Positions 37,334-46,153 of a stretch of 64,000 bases of DNA are shown here, one piece after another. Under the pieces are notes generated by a model. It saw only the letters and a list, made by a program, of their open reading frames with translations, did no database searches and had not been told where the DNA came from. Position 1 is the stretch's first letter; the number at the start of each line of letters is the position of its first letter. The position numbers and the translations under genes are program-made. The DNA is from Qipengyuania vulgaris. GTDB lineage: Bacteria > Pseudomonadota > Alphaproteobacteria > Sphingomonadales > Sphingomonadaceae. The stretch is taken from assembly GCF_009827325.1 (NCBI RefSeq), contig NZ_WTYC01000001.1, forward strand, positions 310,001 through 374,000, given 5' to 3'.

Positions 37334-38332
37334 ATGGTCCTTCGCGGAATTTCGTTCGGCTATCTGACCGTCATAGCGATCGCACTTGCCGCTGCTTCCC
37401 TGCCCCTGCCCGACAACAGCCGGGGCAACTCGTTCGTCACGATAGCCGTTCTGGTCATTCCCCTTTTCATCTGCGCGCAGCCGCTTCGCCTGATGCTGAA
37501 ACGTCATCCATCACCCACGCGCCAGCTCGTCAGCGACCTGCGAGGATACTGGCCCAAGCTCGTATGGGCAGTTGCCCTCTACCTTTCGCTTGCCGTCACG
37601 CTCGAAGCGTTCAGCGGGATCAAGAAATCGATCCCCTTCGTGATACCGTTCTACCTTGATGCTTTCCTGGTCGAACTTGACCGGTTCCTGTTCTTCGGAA
37701 CCGACCCGTGGAGGATCACTCACGCCCTGTTCGGTTGGGCGACACAGCCGATCGTCTGGCTCTATAATGCATGGCACTTCGTGCACATCGGTCTGGCCGT
37801 CTGGGTGGCTTTCTCCTTCGACGAGGTCCAGAAGATCCGCTTCACCTTGCTATTGCAGTTTATCTGGCTGGCGCTTGGCGGCGGAGCAGCCTTGCTGATG
37901 TCCTCAGTCGGGCCGGTGATGGTCGGAGACTTTTTTGCAGATCGCAGTTTCGATCCCATGCTCGCGGTCCTGCGGGAGCGTGCTCCGTCCGTTATCGGGA
38001 TCAAGGACGCCTTGATCGCGACCATGGATGATCCACTTTTGATCAGCGGCATTTCTGCCATGCCGTCGATCCATGTGGCGATTGCCGTCGCAGCGGCCCT
38101 CTGGTTGCAACGATATCGGGTGAGAATACTCACGATCGCCGGCTGGGCCTATGCAGCAGCCATCTACGTCGGATCGATTCACTTGGGCTGGCACTATGCA
38201 ACCGACGGTCTCGTTTCCGCTCCCCTGGTGCTGCTCGTCTGGTGGCTGGCAGGCAGATATCTCGGCTGGCTAGAGGGACGTCATCTGGCGCTTGGTCGAC
38301 GCCCGATGCTCGATTCCAATACCGACCGCTAG
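37334..38332 (+). CDS. PAP2-superfamily phosphatase/phosphotransferase, membrane-bound
   Basis: 332 aa with about six to seven transmembrane helices. The catalytic PAP2 motifs are the SAMPSIHVAIAVA core (Ser-Ile-His) and the later HLGWHYATDGLVS (His and Asp). The first motif, usually KxxxxxxRP, is not clear, which fits the inositolphosphotransferase (Aur1/Ipt1-like) branch rather than classic acid phosphatases. Likely acts on a lipid phosphate in the inner membrane. It follows the atp terminator and probably has its own promoter. Confidence 0.78.
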   Translation: MVLRGISFGYLTVIAIALAAASLPLPDNSRGNSFVTIAVLVIPLFICAQPLRLMLKRHPSPTRQLVSDLRGYWPKLVWAVALYLSLAVTLEAFSGIKKSIPFVIPFYLDAFLVELDRFLFFGTDPWRITHALFGWATQPIVWLYNAWHFVHIGLAVWVAFSFDEVQKIRFTLLLQFIWLALGGGAALLMSSVGPVMVGDFFADRSFDPMLAVLRERAPSVIGIKDALIATMDDPLLISGISAMPSIHVAIAVAAALWLQRYRVRILTIAGWAYAAAIYVGSIHLGWHYATDGLVSAPLVLLVWWLAGRYLGWLEGRHLALGRRPMLDSNTDR

Positions 38333-38430
38333 AGCACGTTTCGACCAACTGCATTCGGGAGCCGACAAGTGATTTTACAGTTTGGGGACCTGCGGGCATA
38401 CCGACAGGCCTGCAAGGAGGGACGCACATC

Positions 38431-40566
38431 ATGAAATGCGTATCGACACTCGCCATTGGCGTAGCCATGGCATTCGGAATGAATAGTGTGACAATGGCAC
38501 AAGACGGCGGTGTACCCGGCCCCGAAGAAGATCCTTTCATCTGGCTGGAGGAAGCGCGGAGCGAAAAGGCTCTCGATTGGGTCGAGACCGAAAATGCCCG
38601 AACCACCTCGCACATGACGGCAGATCCGCGTTTCCAGCAGCTCAAGGCCGAAGCGCTGGCGATCTACGACAGCGAAGACAAAATTCCCTATGTGTCGTTC
38701 CGCCCGGATGGCCTCTATAATTTCTGGCAGGACAAGCAGAATCCGAAGGGTGTGCTTCGGCGTACCACTCTGGAAAGCTATCGCAGCGATGAACCCCGGT
38801 GGGAAACCGTGCTGGATATCGACGCACTTGCCGCTGCCGAAGGCAAGGAATGGGTTTACAAGGGTTCGACCTGCCTGCCGCCGGAAATGCGCTATTGCAT
38901 GACTGCCCTGTCAGACGGAGGCAAGGACGCCACCATCCTGCGCGAATTCGACATGCAGACCCGGACCTTCATGGAAGATGGCTTCGTCATCGACAGCGAA
39001 AGCCAGGGCGGCATCGAATGGCTCGATCGCGATACGTTGCTGGTTAGCCGGGACTTCGGTGAAGGAACTCTCACGGAAAGCGAATATCCCTTTACTACCC
39101 GCCTCTGGAAGCGCGGAACCGATCTGGCCAGCGCTCCGGAAATCTACCGCGGCGAAGCTGCCGACGTGTGGGCCGGAGCAAGCCTGCTACGCGATTCCGC
39201 CGGCACGGTGCACGGCTACACCGCCATGCGCGGAACTTCGTTCCATGACCGCGCGTGGTATCTGCAGCAGGACGGCGAATGGGTCAGGCTGGAAATGCCG
39301 GAAAAGTCATCTCTCGGCGGAATTATCGATGGCCAGATGCTGTTTTCTACCGACGTCGACTGGACCGTGGGCGACCAGACATTCCCGGCAGATGCCTTGG
39401 TTTCAGCCAATCTCGAAGAGTGGCTTGCCGATCCCAACGGCGCGAAAAAGACCCTCGTCTGGGCACCGGGCGAGCGTCAGACGAAGCAGGGCGGAGGATC
39501 GACTGCCAGCAGCGCCTATGTCGACATCCTCGACAATGTAATCGGCAAGGTCCTGAAGTTTGATTACGAAGGCGGACAGTGGGTCAGCAGCGAAATTGCC
39601 TTGCCCGACAATGCCACGGTTGGCGTTGCGGCCACGTCGAACGAATCCGAAGACATCATGTATTCGGTGACCAATTTCCTGGAACCGAGTGCGCTCTATT
39701 ACTCAGATGGCTCGTCTGCTCCGGAAATCATCAAGACTTCACCCGCCTATTTCGATCCCGCAGGGATGGATGTCGAACAGTTCGAAGCCACCAGCAAGGA
39801 CGGGACGAAAATTCCCTACTTCCTAGTCAAGCCCGAAGGCATGGTCATGGATGGCAGCACTGCCACGCTCCTGACCGGCTACGGAGGCTTTCAAGTTCCC
39901 CGCCTTCCGGGTTATCTTGGAACCACGGGCAAACTATGGCTCGAAAAGGGCGGCGCCTATGTCCTCGCCAATATGCGCGGTGGCGGCGAGTTCGGCCCGA
40001 TGTGGCACCAGAGCGCCATTCGGGAAAACAAGCAGCGCACGTGGGACGATTTCATTGCGGTTGCCGAAGACCTGGTTGAGCGCGGCATCACGTCGCCCGA
40101 TCACCTGGGTATCCAAGGTGGTTCGCAGGGCGGTCTGCTGGTGGGCACGGCCTTCACCCAGAGGCCCGACCTGTTCGATGCGGCAATCGTGCAGATTCCG
40201 CTCTTCGACATGCTCCGCTATCATCTGATCGGCCGCGGCGCTTCATGGATCGGCGAGTATGGCGACCCACGTATCCCCGAACAGCGTGCATGGATCGAAG
40301 GCTATTCACCGTATCAGAAGCTGGTCGAGGGTGTTGAGTATCCCGAACCCTTCCTCTGGGCCTCGACTGCCGACGACCGGACGCACCCTGCCCATGCGCG
40401 GAAGGGTGCCGCCAAGCTGAAGGCACTGGGCCAACCTTACTGGTACTATGAAGAAACTACCGGCGGACATTCGGGCGGCGTCGACAATGAACAGCGAGCC
40501 CAGCTTCAGGCATTGCAGATGGTTTATCTGATGCAGCGACTGATGGACGACAACGAAGGCGAGTAG
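38431..40566 (+). CDS. Prolyl oligopeptidase family serine peptidase (S9)
   Basis: 711 aa from MKCVSTLAIGVAMAFGMNSV, a signal peptide ending at about residue 23, so secreted to the periplasm. The beta-propeller N-terminal part is followed by an alpha/beta-hydrolase domain with nucleophile in GIQGGSQGGLLVG, Asp in ASTADDRTHPAHARK and His in ETTGGHSGGVD. Shine-Dalgarno AAGGAGGG precedes the start. It cleaves small proline-containing peptides. Downstream is a strong terminator. Confidence 0.9.
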   Translation: MKCVSTLAIGVAMAFGMNSVTMAQDGGVPGPEEDPFIWLEEARSEKALDWVETENARTTSHMTADPRFQQLKAEALAIYDSEDKIPYVSFRPDGLYNFWQDKQNPKGVLRRTTLESYRSDEPRWETVLDIDALAAAEGKEWVYKGSTCLPPEMRYCMTALSDGGKDATILREFDMQTRTFMEDGFVIDSESQGGIEWLDRDTLLVSRDFGEGTLTESEYPFTTRLWKRGTDLASAPEIYRGEAADVWAGASLLRDSAGTVHGYTAMRGTSFHDRAWYLQQDGEWVRLEMPEKSSLGGIIDGQMLFSTDVDWTVGDQTFPADALVSANLEEWLADPNGAKKTLVWAPGERQTKQGGGSTASSAYVDILDNVIGKVLKFDYEGGQWVSSEIALPDNATVGVAATSNESEDIMYSVTNFLEPSALYYSDGSSAPEIIKTSPAYFDPAGMDVEQFEATSKDGTKIPYFLVKPEGMVMDGSTATLLTGYGGFQVPRLPGYLGTTGKLWLEKGGAYVLANMRGGGEFGPMWHQSAIRENKQRTWDDFIAVAEDLVERGITSPDHLGIQGGSQGGLLVGTAFTQRPDLFDAAIVQIPLFDMLRYHLIGRGASWIGEYGDPRIPEQRAWIEGYSPYQKLVEGVEYPEPFLWASTADDRTHPAHARKGAAKLKALGQPYWYYEETTGGHSGGVDNEQRAQLQALQMVYLMQRLMDDNEGE

Positions 40567-40591
40567 GCGTTTCTTTAGATTTGGAGAGGGA

Positions 40592-40618
40592 GGGCGGTCT
40601 GCGAGGGCCGCCCTTTTT
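40592..40618 (+). terminator. Rho-independent terminator after the S9 peptidase gene
   Basis: GGGCGG at 40592-40597 pairs with CCGCCC at 40608-40613, and two weaker pairs extend the stem toward a short loop. A run of five T follows. It also lies directly after the stop codon of the opposing HNH gene, so it could mark the boundary between the two transcripts. Confidence 0.8.
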
Positions 40619-40897
40619 CTATCGGCTTCGCCTCACTGGCGCATGGAATTCGGCTGGTTTGTCTGCGATCCACCGAAGAAACTTGGCGATATCCGCGTTC
40701 CGCGAAATCGCCCGGTGGTCTTCCCCGAAACGAGCCAGCTCGGCATTGCTGAAAGTATGGTGGATCGTCTTGTGACAGATCGGATGCACCGGGACCGTTT
40801 CTCTGCCCTTTTTCGACTTCGGTACGAGATGGTGCCACTGGACGCGGGGACCGAGGGGACGCCCGCATAGCCAGCAGGTGAGCGTCGGTTCGCTCAG
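40619..40897 (-). CDS. Small HNH endonuclease-family protein with apparent CTG start
   Basis: A 92-codon frame that standard start rules miss, because it holds no ATG, GTG or TTG before its conserved region. Reading from CTG at 40897 gives LSEPTLTCWLCGRPLG, then VQWHHLVPKSKKGRE and VHPICHKTIHHTFSNAELA. The two zinc-type cysteines, the WHH motif and the later CHKTIHH make an HNH fold clear. The CTG overlaps the glmU stop (CTGA), so translation is probably coupled to glmU. The stop TAG (40621-40619) directly precedes a terminator. The preceding in-frame codons (GGA GAA GAA GGG) give no alternative start. Confidence 0.75.
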   Translation of the reverse strand: MSEPTLTCWLCGRPLGPRVQWHHLVPKSKKGRETVPVHPICHKTIHHTFSNAELARFGEDHRAISRNADIAKFLRWIADKPAEFHAPVRRSR

Positions 40898-42261
40898 CCC
40901 TTCTTCTCCGCAGCCTTCTTCTTCTTCATCGCGTCGTGAAAGCGGTCGGCCCAGCCCGGCTTTACCAGCTGTTCGGCCCGCACCATCCGTAATTCCCCCG
41001 CTGCCACGTCACGGCTCACAGCGCTGCCGGCAGCGACAATCGCATCCGCGCCGATAGTGACCGGCGCGATCAGGGCGCTGTTACTGCCGATAAAGGCCCG
41101 TTCGCCGATCTTGGTCTGATGCTTGAAATAGCCGTCGTAATTGCATGTAATCGTGCCCGCACCGATGTTGGCGCCAGCACCAATGGTCGCATCACCCAGA
41201 TAGCTCAGGTGATTGGCTTTCGCGCCTTCGCCCAACGTCGCCTTTTTCATTTCGACGAAATTTCCGACCTTGGAGGCCTTCTCCATGACTGCGCCGGGAC
41301 GCAGGCGCGCATAAGGCCCCACTTCGCAGTCTTCACCGACATGCGCGCCTTCGAGATGGCTGAAAGCGCGGATACGTGCACCGCGCTCAATTTTCACCCC
41401 CGGGCCGAAAACGACATTGGGCTCGATCGTAACATCGGCCGCGAGCTCGGTGTCGTAGCTGAAAAAGACTGTGTCGGGCGCTTTCAAGGTTACACCGTTC
41501 TCCAGCGCTTCCTCTCGCCGGAGTTCCTGCCACTGGCGCTCGGCCGCGGCGAGTTCCTTGCGCGAATTGATGCCGAGCACCTCTTCGGGATTGTCGGCGA
41601 CCACTGCCGCACAGGTCCTCCCTTCGCGCACCGCAACATTGACGATGTCGGGAAGGTAATATTCTCCCTGCGCGTTGTCGTTGTCGACGCGGCCCAAGAG
41701 ATCGAACAGATCCTTGCTGCGGGCAGCCATATGACCCGAATTGCACAGGCGCGTGGCTCGCTCTGCCTCGTTCGCATCCTTAAACTCGACCATTTTTTCG
41801 ATCGTCATGTCGGAATGCGTGATGACGCGGCCGTATTGCAATGCGTCCTCCGGCTCAAAGCCGAGAACGACCACCGCGGGTTCATCTTGGGCACGGAGAC
41901 GTTCGAGCATTTCGATCATCGTCACCGCGGTGATGAACGGCGCATCGCCTAGCAACATGATGACGTCCCCATCGAACCCTGCCAGCGCGTCCTTGGCCTG
42001 TGCCACGGCATGACCTGTACCGAGCTGTGGTTCCTGCACCACGCAGGTTGCTCGGTCCGAAACCTGGCCGATGACCTGCTCGCGCTCGTCGCCAACGATC
42101 ACGATGGTCTTCGTCGGTTGGAGTATCTGCACCTGTGCCATCAGGTGTTCGATAATCGGTCTTCCGGCGATGTTGTGCAGGACCTTGTGCAGCCCGCTCT
42201 TGAGGCGCGAGCCCTTGCCGGCTGCGAGGATAACGACTGCGAATTCACGGCTTTTGTTCAT
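40894..42261 (-). CDS. glmU: Bifunctional GlmU: GlcN-1-P acetyltransferase / GlcNAc-1-P uridyltransferase
   Basis: 455 aa making UDP-GlcNAc for peptidoglycan and LPS. The N-terminal nucleotidyltransferase has VVILAAGKGSRLKSGLHK, and the C-terminal left-handed beta helix has the hexapeptide repeats and EMKKATLGEGAKANHLSYLGDA. The tail is Lys/Glu-rich. The start MNKSREFAV is chosen over a longer frame. Divergent from gph by about 60 bp, with a stop overlapping the HNH gene. Confidence 0.96.
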   Translation of the reverse strand: MNKSREFAVVILAAGKGSRLKSGLHKVLHNIAGRPIIEHLMAQVQILQPTKTIVIVGDEREQVIGQVSDRATCVVQEPQLGTGHAVAQAKDALAGFDGDVIMLLGDAPFITAVTMIEMLERLRAQDEPAVVVLGFEPEDALQYGRVITHSDMTIEKMVEFKDANEAERATRLCNSGHMAARSKDLFDLLGRVDNDNAQGEYYLPDIVNVAVREGRTCAAVVADNPEEVLGINSRKELAAAERQWQELRREEALENGVTLKAPDTVFFSYDTELAADVTIEPNVVFGPGVKIERGARIRAFSHLEGAHVGEDCEVGPYARLRPGAVMEKASKVGNFVEMKKATLGEGAKANHLSYLGDATIGAGANIGAGTITCNYDGYFKHQTKIGERAFIGSNSALIAPVTIGADAIVAAGSAVSRDVAAGELRMVRAEQLVKPGWADRFHDAMKKKKAAEKKG

Positions 42262-42322
42262 GGGATGGGGCCATGCCACCAATCGCTTGCAGTTTGAAGA
42301 ACCATCCTTCACTTCCGCCCGG

Positions 42323-43006
42323 ATGGCTGATTTCCCTTTTGATATCGTCGCTTTCGACCTCGATGGCACGCTCCTCGAAACGCATCGCGATCTTGGCACA
42401 GCGGTAAACCATGCACTGGCGATAGCTGGCTTTGTTGCCGTCCCGATCGACAGCGCGAGCGACCTGATAGGCGGCGGTGCCAAGATCATGCTGAAGCAGG
42501 CCGTGGATGCGCAAGGCGGCCTGCCACAGGATGAGTTTCACAAGCTCTACAAGGCGATGCTGGGCTATTACGGTGAAAATTACGCCGTTCACACGCGTCC
42601 CTACCCCCACGCTATTGAAACGTTGGACAAATTGTCCGCACGAGGTGTGCGCCTCGGGGTCGTCACCAACAAGTTCGAAGGCTTCGCCCGCGGCATTCTC
42701 GAGACGCTCGGCCTGATCGACCGCTTCGATTGCGTGATCGGCGGAGACAGTATCGGCAAGGGACCCGACGGGAAGCATATCGCCAAACCCTCGCCCGAGC
42801 CGCTGCTGAAGGCGCGGGAAAGCTGTGGCGGCGGGCGCATGGTCTTCATTGGCGACAGCAGCTACGATATGAGAGCTGCGCGAGCGGCGAATGTGCCGGT
42901 CGTCGCTGCATGCTATGGTTATTGCGACAAGTCCCGCGAGGAACTCGGCGCCGATGCCGAGATTGATTCGTTGGGCCAATTGGTGGACTTGCTCGAGCAG
43001 CTTTGA
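42323..43006 (+). CDS. gph: Phosphoglycolate phosphatase-like HAD hydrolase
   Basis: 227-aa HAD phosphatase. Nucleophile Asp in VAFDLDGTLLETH, motif II in GVVTNKF (Thr), motif III Lys in HIAKPSPEPLL, and motif IV in VFIGDSSYDMRAA. Helical cap inserted after motif I (C1 type). Sequence style fits Gph, which removes phosphate from 2-phosphoglycolate, for example from DNA repair. No obvious Shine-Dalgarno before the ATG (CCGCCCGGATGG), so the start is less certain. Confidence 0.88.
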   Translation: MADFPFDIVAFDLDGTLLETHRDLGTAVNHALAIAGFVAVPIDSASDLIGGGAKIMLKQAVDAQGGLPQDEFHKLYKAMLGYYGENYAVHTRPYPHAIETLDKLSARGVRLGVVTNKFEGFARGILETLGLIDRFDCVIGGDSIGKGPDGKHIAKPSPEPLLKARESCGGGRMVFIGDSSYDMRAARAANVPVVAACYGYCDKSREELGADAEIDSLGQLVDLLEQL

Positions 43007-43090
43007 TTGCACGCCCTGCCCCTACGGCACGGCGGATGGGCGCGCATACGGTTGCAACAGCCATCCGAAAGTGCCACTTCGTCACGGCAA

Positions 43091-43108
43091 TTGACCTTTA
43101 CGTAAACG
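43091..43108 (+). promoter_or_regulatory. Possible operator upstream of the MFE-like dehydrogenase
   Basis: TTGACCTTTACGTAAACG contains the 10-bp palindrome TTTACGTAAA, 20-38 bp before the start codon. The pattern of TTTACG/CGTAAA half-sites resembles the consensus I recall for LiuR-type MerR regulators of branched-chain amino acid and fatty-acid degradation in proteobacteria. The resemblance is from memory; no regulator is in the window. Confidence 0.35.
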
Positions 43109-43127
43109 ACAAAGCAGGAGCAGCCCC

Positions 43128-44057
43128 ATGAGCATCGATTTCAAGGACAAGGTAGCCATCGTAACCGGTGCAGGCGGGGGCCTGGGCCGCGAGTACGCAC
43201 TCGAACTCGCCCGCCGCGGCGCGAAGGTCGTGGTGAACGATCTTGGTGGGTCGCGCGACGGTACTGGCCATTCGGACATGGCATTGCAGGTCGTCGAGGA
43301 AATCGAGAAGGCCGGCGGTGAAGCTGTGTCGAACGGCGGCAGCGTGACCGAATTCGACCAGATGGAAAAGATGGTTGCGGACGCCAAGCAGAAGTGGGGC
43401 GGCGTACACATCGTCATCAACAACGCCGGTGTGCTACGCGACAAGACATTCGCGAAAATGACGATGGACGACTTCGAATTCGTGGTCGACGTCCATCTCA
43501 ACGGTTCGGCCAATGTCACCAAGGCAGTGTGGGAAACCATGCGCGAGCAGGCTTACGGCCGCGTACTCATGACTGCCTCGTCGACCGGACTGTTCGGCAA
43601 TTTCGGCCAGGCGAACTATGGCGCCGCCAAACTGGGCCTTGCCGGCCTGACCAAGACGCTCCAGCTCGAAGGTGCGAAGTACAACATCAAGGTCAACACG
43701 ATCTCGCCGGTCGCTGGCACGCGCATGACCGAAGACCTCTTCCCCGAAGAAGCCTTCAAGCTGTTTGATCCGGTCAACGTGGTCCCGGCCGCGCTCTTCC
43801 TCGTCAGCGAAGACGCACCCACCAATGCCATCGTTGGCGCCGGTGCGGGCGGTTTCCATTCATCCTGGGTTGTCATGAACGACGCCGTCTGGCTCAAAGA
43901 CGAAGAGCGCACGGTCGAAGGTTTCGCCGCCAACTGGGACAAGATCAGCGAATTCTCGAACCTCAAGTCTCCCCAGTCGGGCAGCGAGCAGTCGGGCAAC
44001 ATCCTGACAGCCATGCAGAAAGTGACGGGCACCGGTCCTTCCTCCGCTCGCGGATAA
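43128..44057 (+). CDS. SDR-family dehydrogenase, multifunctional-enzyme-2-like
   Basis: 309 aa. Rossmann Gly motif [13 protein letters not shown], the NNAG motif [10 protein letters not shown], and the catalytic Ser-Tyr-Lys in [20 protein letters not shown]. This pattern ([24 protein letters not shown]) is that of the (3R)-hydroxyacyl-CoA dehydrogenase part of peroxisomal MFE-2 and of bacterial homologues in fatty-acid or steroid degradation. A C-terminal extension after about residue 250 is not part of the basic SDR fold. Single gene with its own terminator; a possible operator lies upstream. Confidence 0.85.
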   Translation: MSIDFKDKVAIVTGAGGGLGREYALELARRGAKVVVNDLGGSRDGTGHSDMALQVVEEIEKAGGEAVSNGGSVTEFDQMEKMVADAKQKWGGVHIVINNAGVLRDKTFAKMTMDDFEFVVDVHLNGSANVTKAVWETMREQAYGRVLMTASSTGLFGNFGQANYGAAKLGLAGLTKTLQLEGAKYNIKVNTISPVAGTRMTEDLFPEEAFKLFDPVNVVPAALFLVSEDAPTNAIVGAGAGGFHSSWVVMNDAVWLKDEERTVEGFAANWDKISEFSNLKSPQSGSEQSGNILTAMQKVTGTGPSSARG

Positions 44058-44080
44058 TCGGCCCAAAAGCATTGCAGGAA

Positions 44081-44116
44081 ACCCCGCGCCATTGCAGGAT
44101 GGCGCGGGGTTTTTTG
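44081..44116 (+). terminator. Rho-independent terminator after the dehydrogenase gene
   Basis: Perfect 10-bp stem ACCCCGCGCC / GGCGCGGGGT with a 10-nt loop, followed by six T. Confidence 0.9.
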
Positions 44117-44129
44117 TTGGGGGTCTCGC

Positions 44130-44960
44130 ATGAGTATCGAAAGCAAGCTGCGTTCGCTGCGCAGCAGTTCGATCGTGGTTACCGTATTTGCTCTGCTGCT
44201 TGTTTGCGCCGGGCTAGTCCAGATCGGACTGGGCGGCCTTGCAGTAAGCAAGGAATACGAGCGTATAGAGAAAGTCGAGCAGATGGCCCGACAATCGGCG
44301 ACGTTCTATGGATACCAGAGCCAACGTTCGGCGCTCGAGTCAGAATACAATCGATCGAGCACCGCTTTTTTCCTCGAAGGTCGCTTCATGCCCGCAACGG
44401 ATGGGCTCACGCTGGGCGACCCCGCTGTCATTGCCGCGATTGCGCTCCTGTTATTTGGCCTCGGCTTTCTTGTCGCAGCAATGATCTGGGTCTGGCGGGC
44501 CCATGGCAATCTCTCCGAAGCCGGGGTCCGGACCCGCTACGGACCCGGCAAGGCAATCGCGGCATACCTTGTCCCCGCAGTTAACTTGATCCTGCCGTTC
44601 GAAGCGATGCGCGAACTTTACAATCGCAGCCACGGCGAGCCCGAGGATTTCGCACATTCCACGGTCGAAGACGTCACCGCTTGGTGGACGTCGGTTGTCG
44701 TAGGCTTGCTGATCTTCAGCGCGATGATCGTCAAATTCATGCTCGATGCGGGAACCAGTCTCATCATCATGACCCCAATCTGGATGGAGTTCACGATTAT
44801 CGCCTTCGCGCTGATATTGCTTCTGCTCGCAGCCTATCTCTTTTCCGGTCTCGCGCGGAAGATAACGGCAGCGCAGCACGAACATTTGCACGAGATAGCG
44901 GCTAGTGCTCCCGAAATGGAAGAACCGTCACGGATGTCGGTAAACGTCATCACCTCATGA
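44130..44960 (+). CDS. DUF4328-domain membrane protein
   Basis: 276 aa. Four transmembrane helices (about 15-38, 98-120, 188-208, 222-245). Between helices 2 and 3 lies the DUF4328 signature: WVWRAHGNLSEAGVR, then YGPGKAIAAYLVPAVNLILPFEAMRELYNRS. The long loop after helix 1 is helical and polar. Function of DUF4328 proteins is unknown. It starts directly after the dehydrogenase terminator, so it may have weak or read-through expression. Confidence 0.8.
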   Translation: MSIESKLRSLRSSSIVVTVFALLLVCAGLVQIGLGGLAVSKEYERIEKVEQMARQSATFYGYQSQRSALESEYNRSSTAFFLEGRFMPATDGLTLGDPAVIAAIALLLFGLGFLVAAMIWVWRAHGNLSEAGVRTRYGPGKAIAAYLVPAVNLILPFEAMRELYNRSHGEPEDFAHSTVEDVTAWWTSVVVGLLIFSAMIVKFMLDAGTSLIIMTPIWMEFTIIAFALILLLLAAYLFSGLARKITAAQHEHLHEIAASAPEMEEPSRMSVNVITS

Positions 44961-44975
44961 CATCTCTGGTCCGTA

Positions 44976-45004
44976 TTGACGTATTAATACACTAAGTCTA
45001 TGTC
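44976..45004 (+). promoter_or_regulatory. Predicted promoter with an embedded palindrome
   Basis: TTGACG and TATGTC separated by 17 nt, 25 bp before the start of the next membrane protein. The palindrome GTATTAATAC (44981-44990) overlaps the -35 end and fills the spacer, a place where a repressor would block RNA polymerase. Confidence 0.5.
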
Positions 45005-45028
45005 CCTATCGTTACTCAACGGGGAGAT

Positions 45029-46099
45029 ATGGCTATGTACAGCCAGGAAGATCTGAATTCGGCAGTGGCGGCAGGTGCGATCAGCGCCGACGCCGCAACT
45101 GCCCTGCGCGCGCATGTTGCCGCGTCGCGTGATGCCTTGCCCGCAGACGCGGAGCATTTCCGCCTCATAACCGGCTTCAACGACATCTTCGTCAGCATCG
45201 GCGTGGTAATCATGCTAATGGCGATGGGGGCGATAGGTGATGCAATCTGGAGCAATCAGGATGGCCCCTCCCCCGTCAGCGGCGTGCTTGTCGCAGGTAC
45301 CGCTTGGATGCTGGCCGAATTCTTCACCGCGAAAAGGCGCATGGCGCTGCCGAGTATCCTTTTGTTGCTCGGATTCGTGGGCGGTGTGTTCTTCGGACTC
45401 CTCGGGCTCGCTGTCACGATTGCTGGAATCGATAACGGCCAAGGTAATGAAACGCTGGCAACGCTGCTCATTGCGGCATCGGGGTTGGTGACGGCAGGTG
45501 CCGCATGGCTTCACTGGAAGCGGTTTATGGTGCCAATCACGATTGCAGCAGGCACGGCAGCCATTGCGGGCACGGTGATCGCACTGATTATCGCTGCGAT
45601 AGGTCCGAACAATCCGAACATCGAGACGATCATCCTCGCGCTTGTCTTCGTGGCCGGCTTGGTGATTTTCGCCTTCGCAATGCGCTGGGACATGAGCGAC
45701 CCGCGCCGCGAAACGCGCCGCAGCGACGTGGCCTTCTGGCTTCACCTGCTCGCCGCTCCTGCCATCGCCCATCCGGTCTTCGCGTTAATCGGCGTGACCG
45801 AGGGCGACAATATAGGGGCGGGCGCAGCGGTTGCAGTACTCGGGGTCTACATTGCCTTCGGCCTCGTAGCGCTGGCAGTCGATCGCCGTGCGCTGCTGGT
45901 TTCGGCACTGGCCTATGTTCTGATAGCCCTGACTTTCCTGTTCCGGGAATTCGGCGCTGTCGAACTCAACTTCGCGTTGACCGCGCTGGTCATCGGATCG
46001 GCTCTGCTAACGCTGAGCGCCCTCTGGACCTCGATCCGCCGCAACGTGGTAAAGGGACTTCCGGGAGACATGCAGGCCCGACTTCCCGCCACAGCCTGA
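45029..46099 (+). CDS. Multi-pass membrane protein of unknown function
   Basis: 356 aa. A soluble N-terminus of about 50 residues (YSQEDLNSAVAAGAISADAATALRAHV, a short helical module) is followed by nine or ten transmembrane helices. The layout, a helical cytoplasmic head and then a pile of helices, resembles DUF2157-type proteins, but I cannot confirm the family. Good GGGGAG ribosome-binding site 7 nt from the ATG. Its own promoter and terminator make it a single-gene unit. Confidence 0.7.
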   Translation: MAMYSQEDLNSAVAAGAISADAATALRAHVAASRDALPADAEHFRLITGFNDIFVSIGVVIMLMAMGAIGDAIWSNQDGPSPVSGVLVAGTAWMLAEFFTAKRRMALPSILLLLGFVGGVFFGLLGLAVTIAGIDNGQGNETLATLLIAASGLVTAGAAWLHWKRFMVPITIAAGTAAIAGTVIALIIAAIGPNNPNIETIILALVFVAGLVIFAFAMRWDMSDPRRETRRSDVAFWLHLLAAPAIAHPVFALIGVTEGDNIGAGAAVAVLGVYIAFGLVALAVDRRALLVSALAYVLIALTFLFREFGAVELNFALTALVIGSALLTLSALWTSIRRNVVKGLPGDMQARLPATA

Positions 46100-46117
46100 C
46101 AATCAGACCACTGAGCA

Positions 46118-46149
46118 GAGGGCTCGTCCGCAAGGACGGGCCCTCTTTT
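46118..46149 (+). terminator. Rho-independent terminator, likely bidirectional
   Basis: Long stem GAGGGCTCGTCC / GGACGGGCCCTC (12 bp with one T-G pair) and a GCAA tetraloop, followed by TTTT. It separates the membrane-protein gene from the convergent DUF2794 gene. Confidence 0.9.
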
Positions 46150-46153
46150 CGTT

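Noticed and set aside
40575-40868. Minus-strand frame overlapping the HNH gene
   Set aside because: It is the wrong frame: the HNH motif is in the neighbouring frame read from the CTG at 40897.
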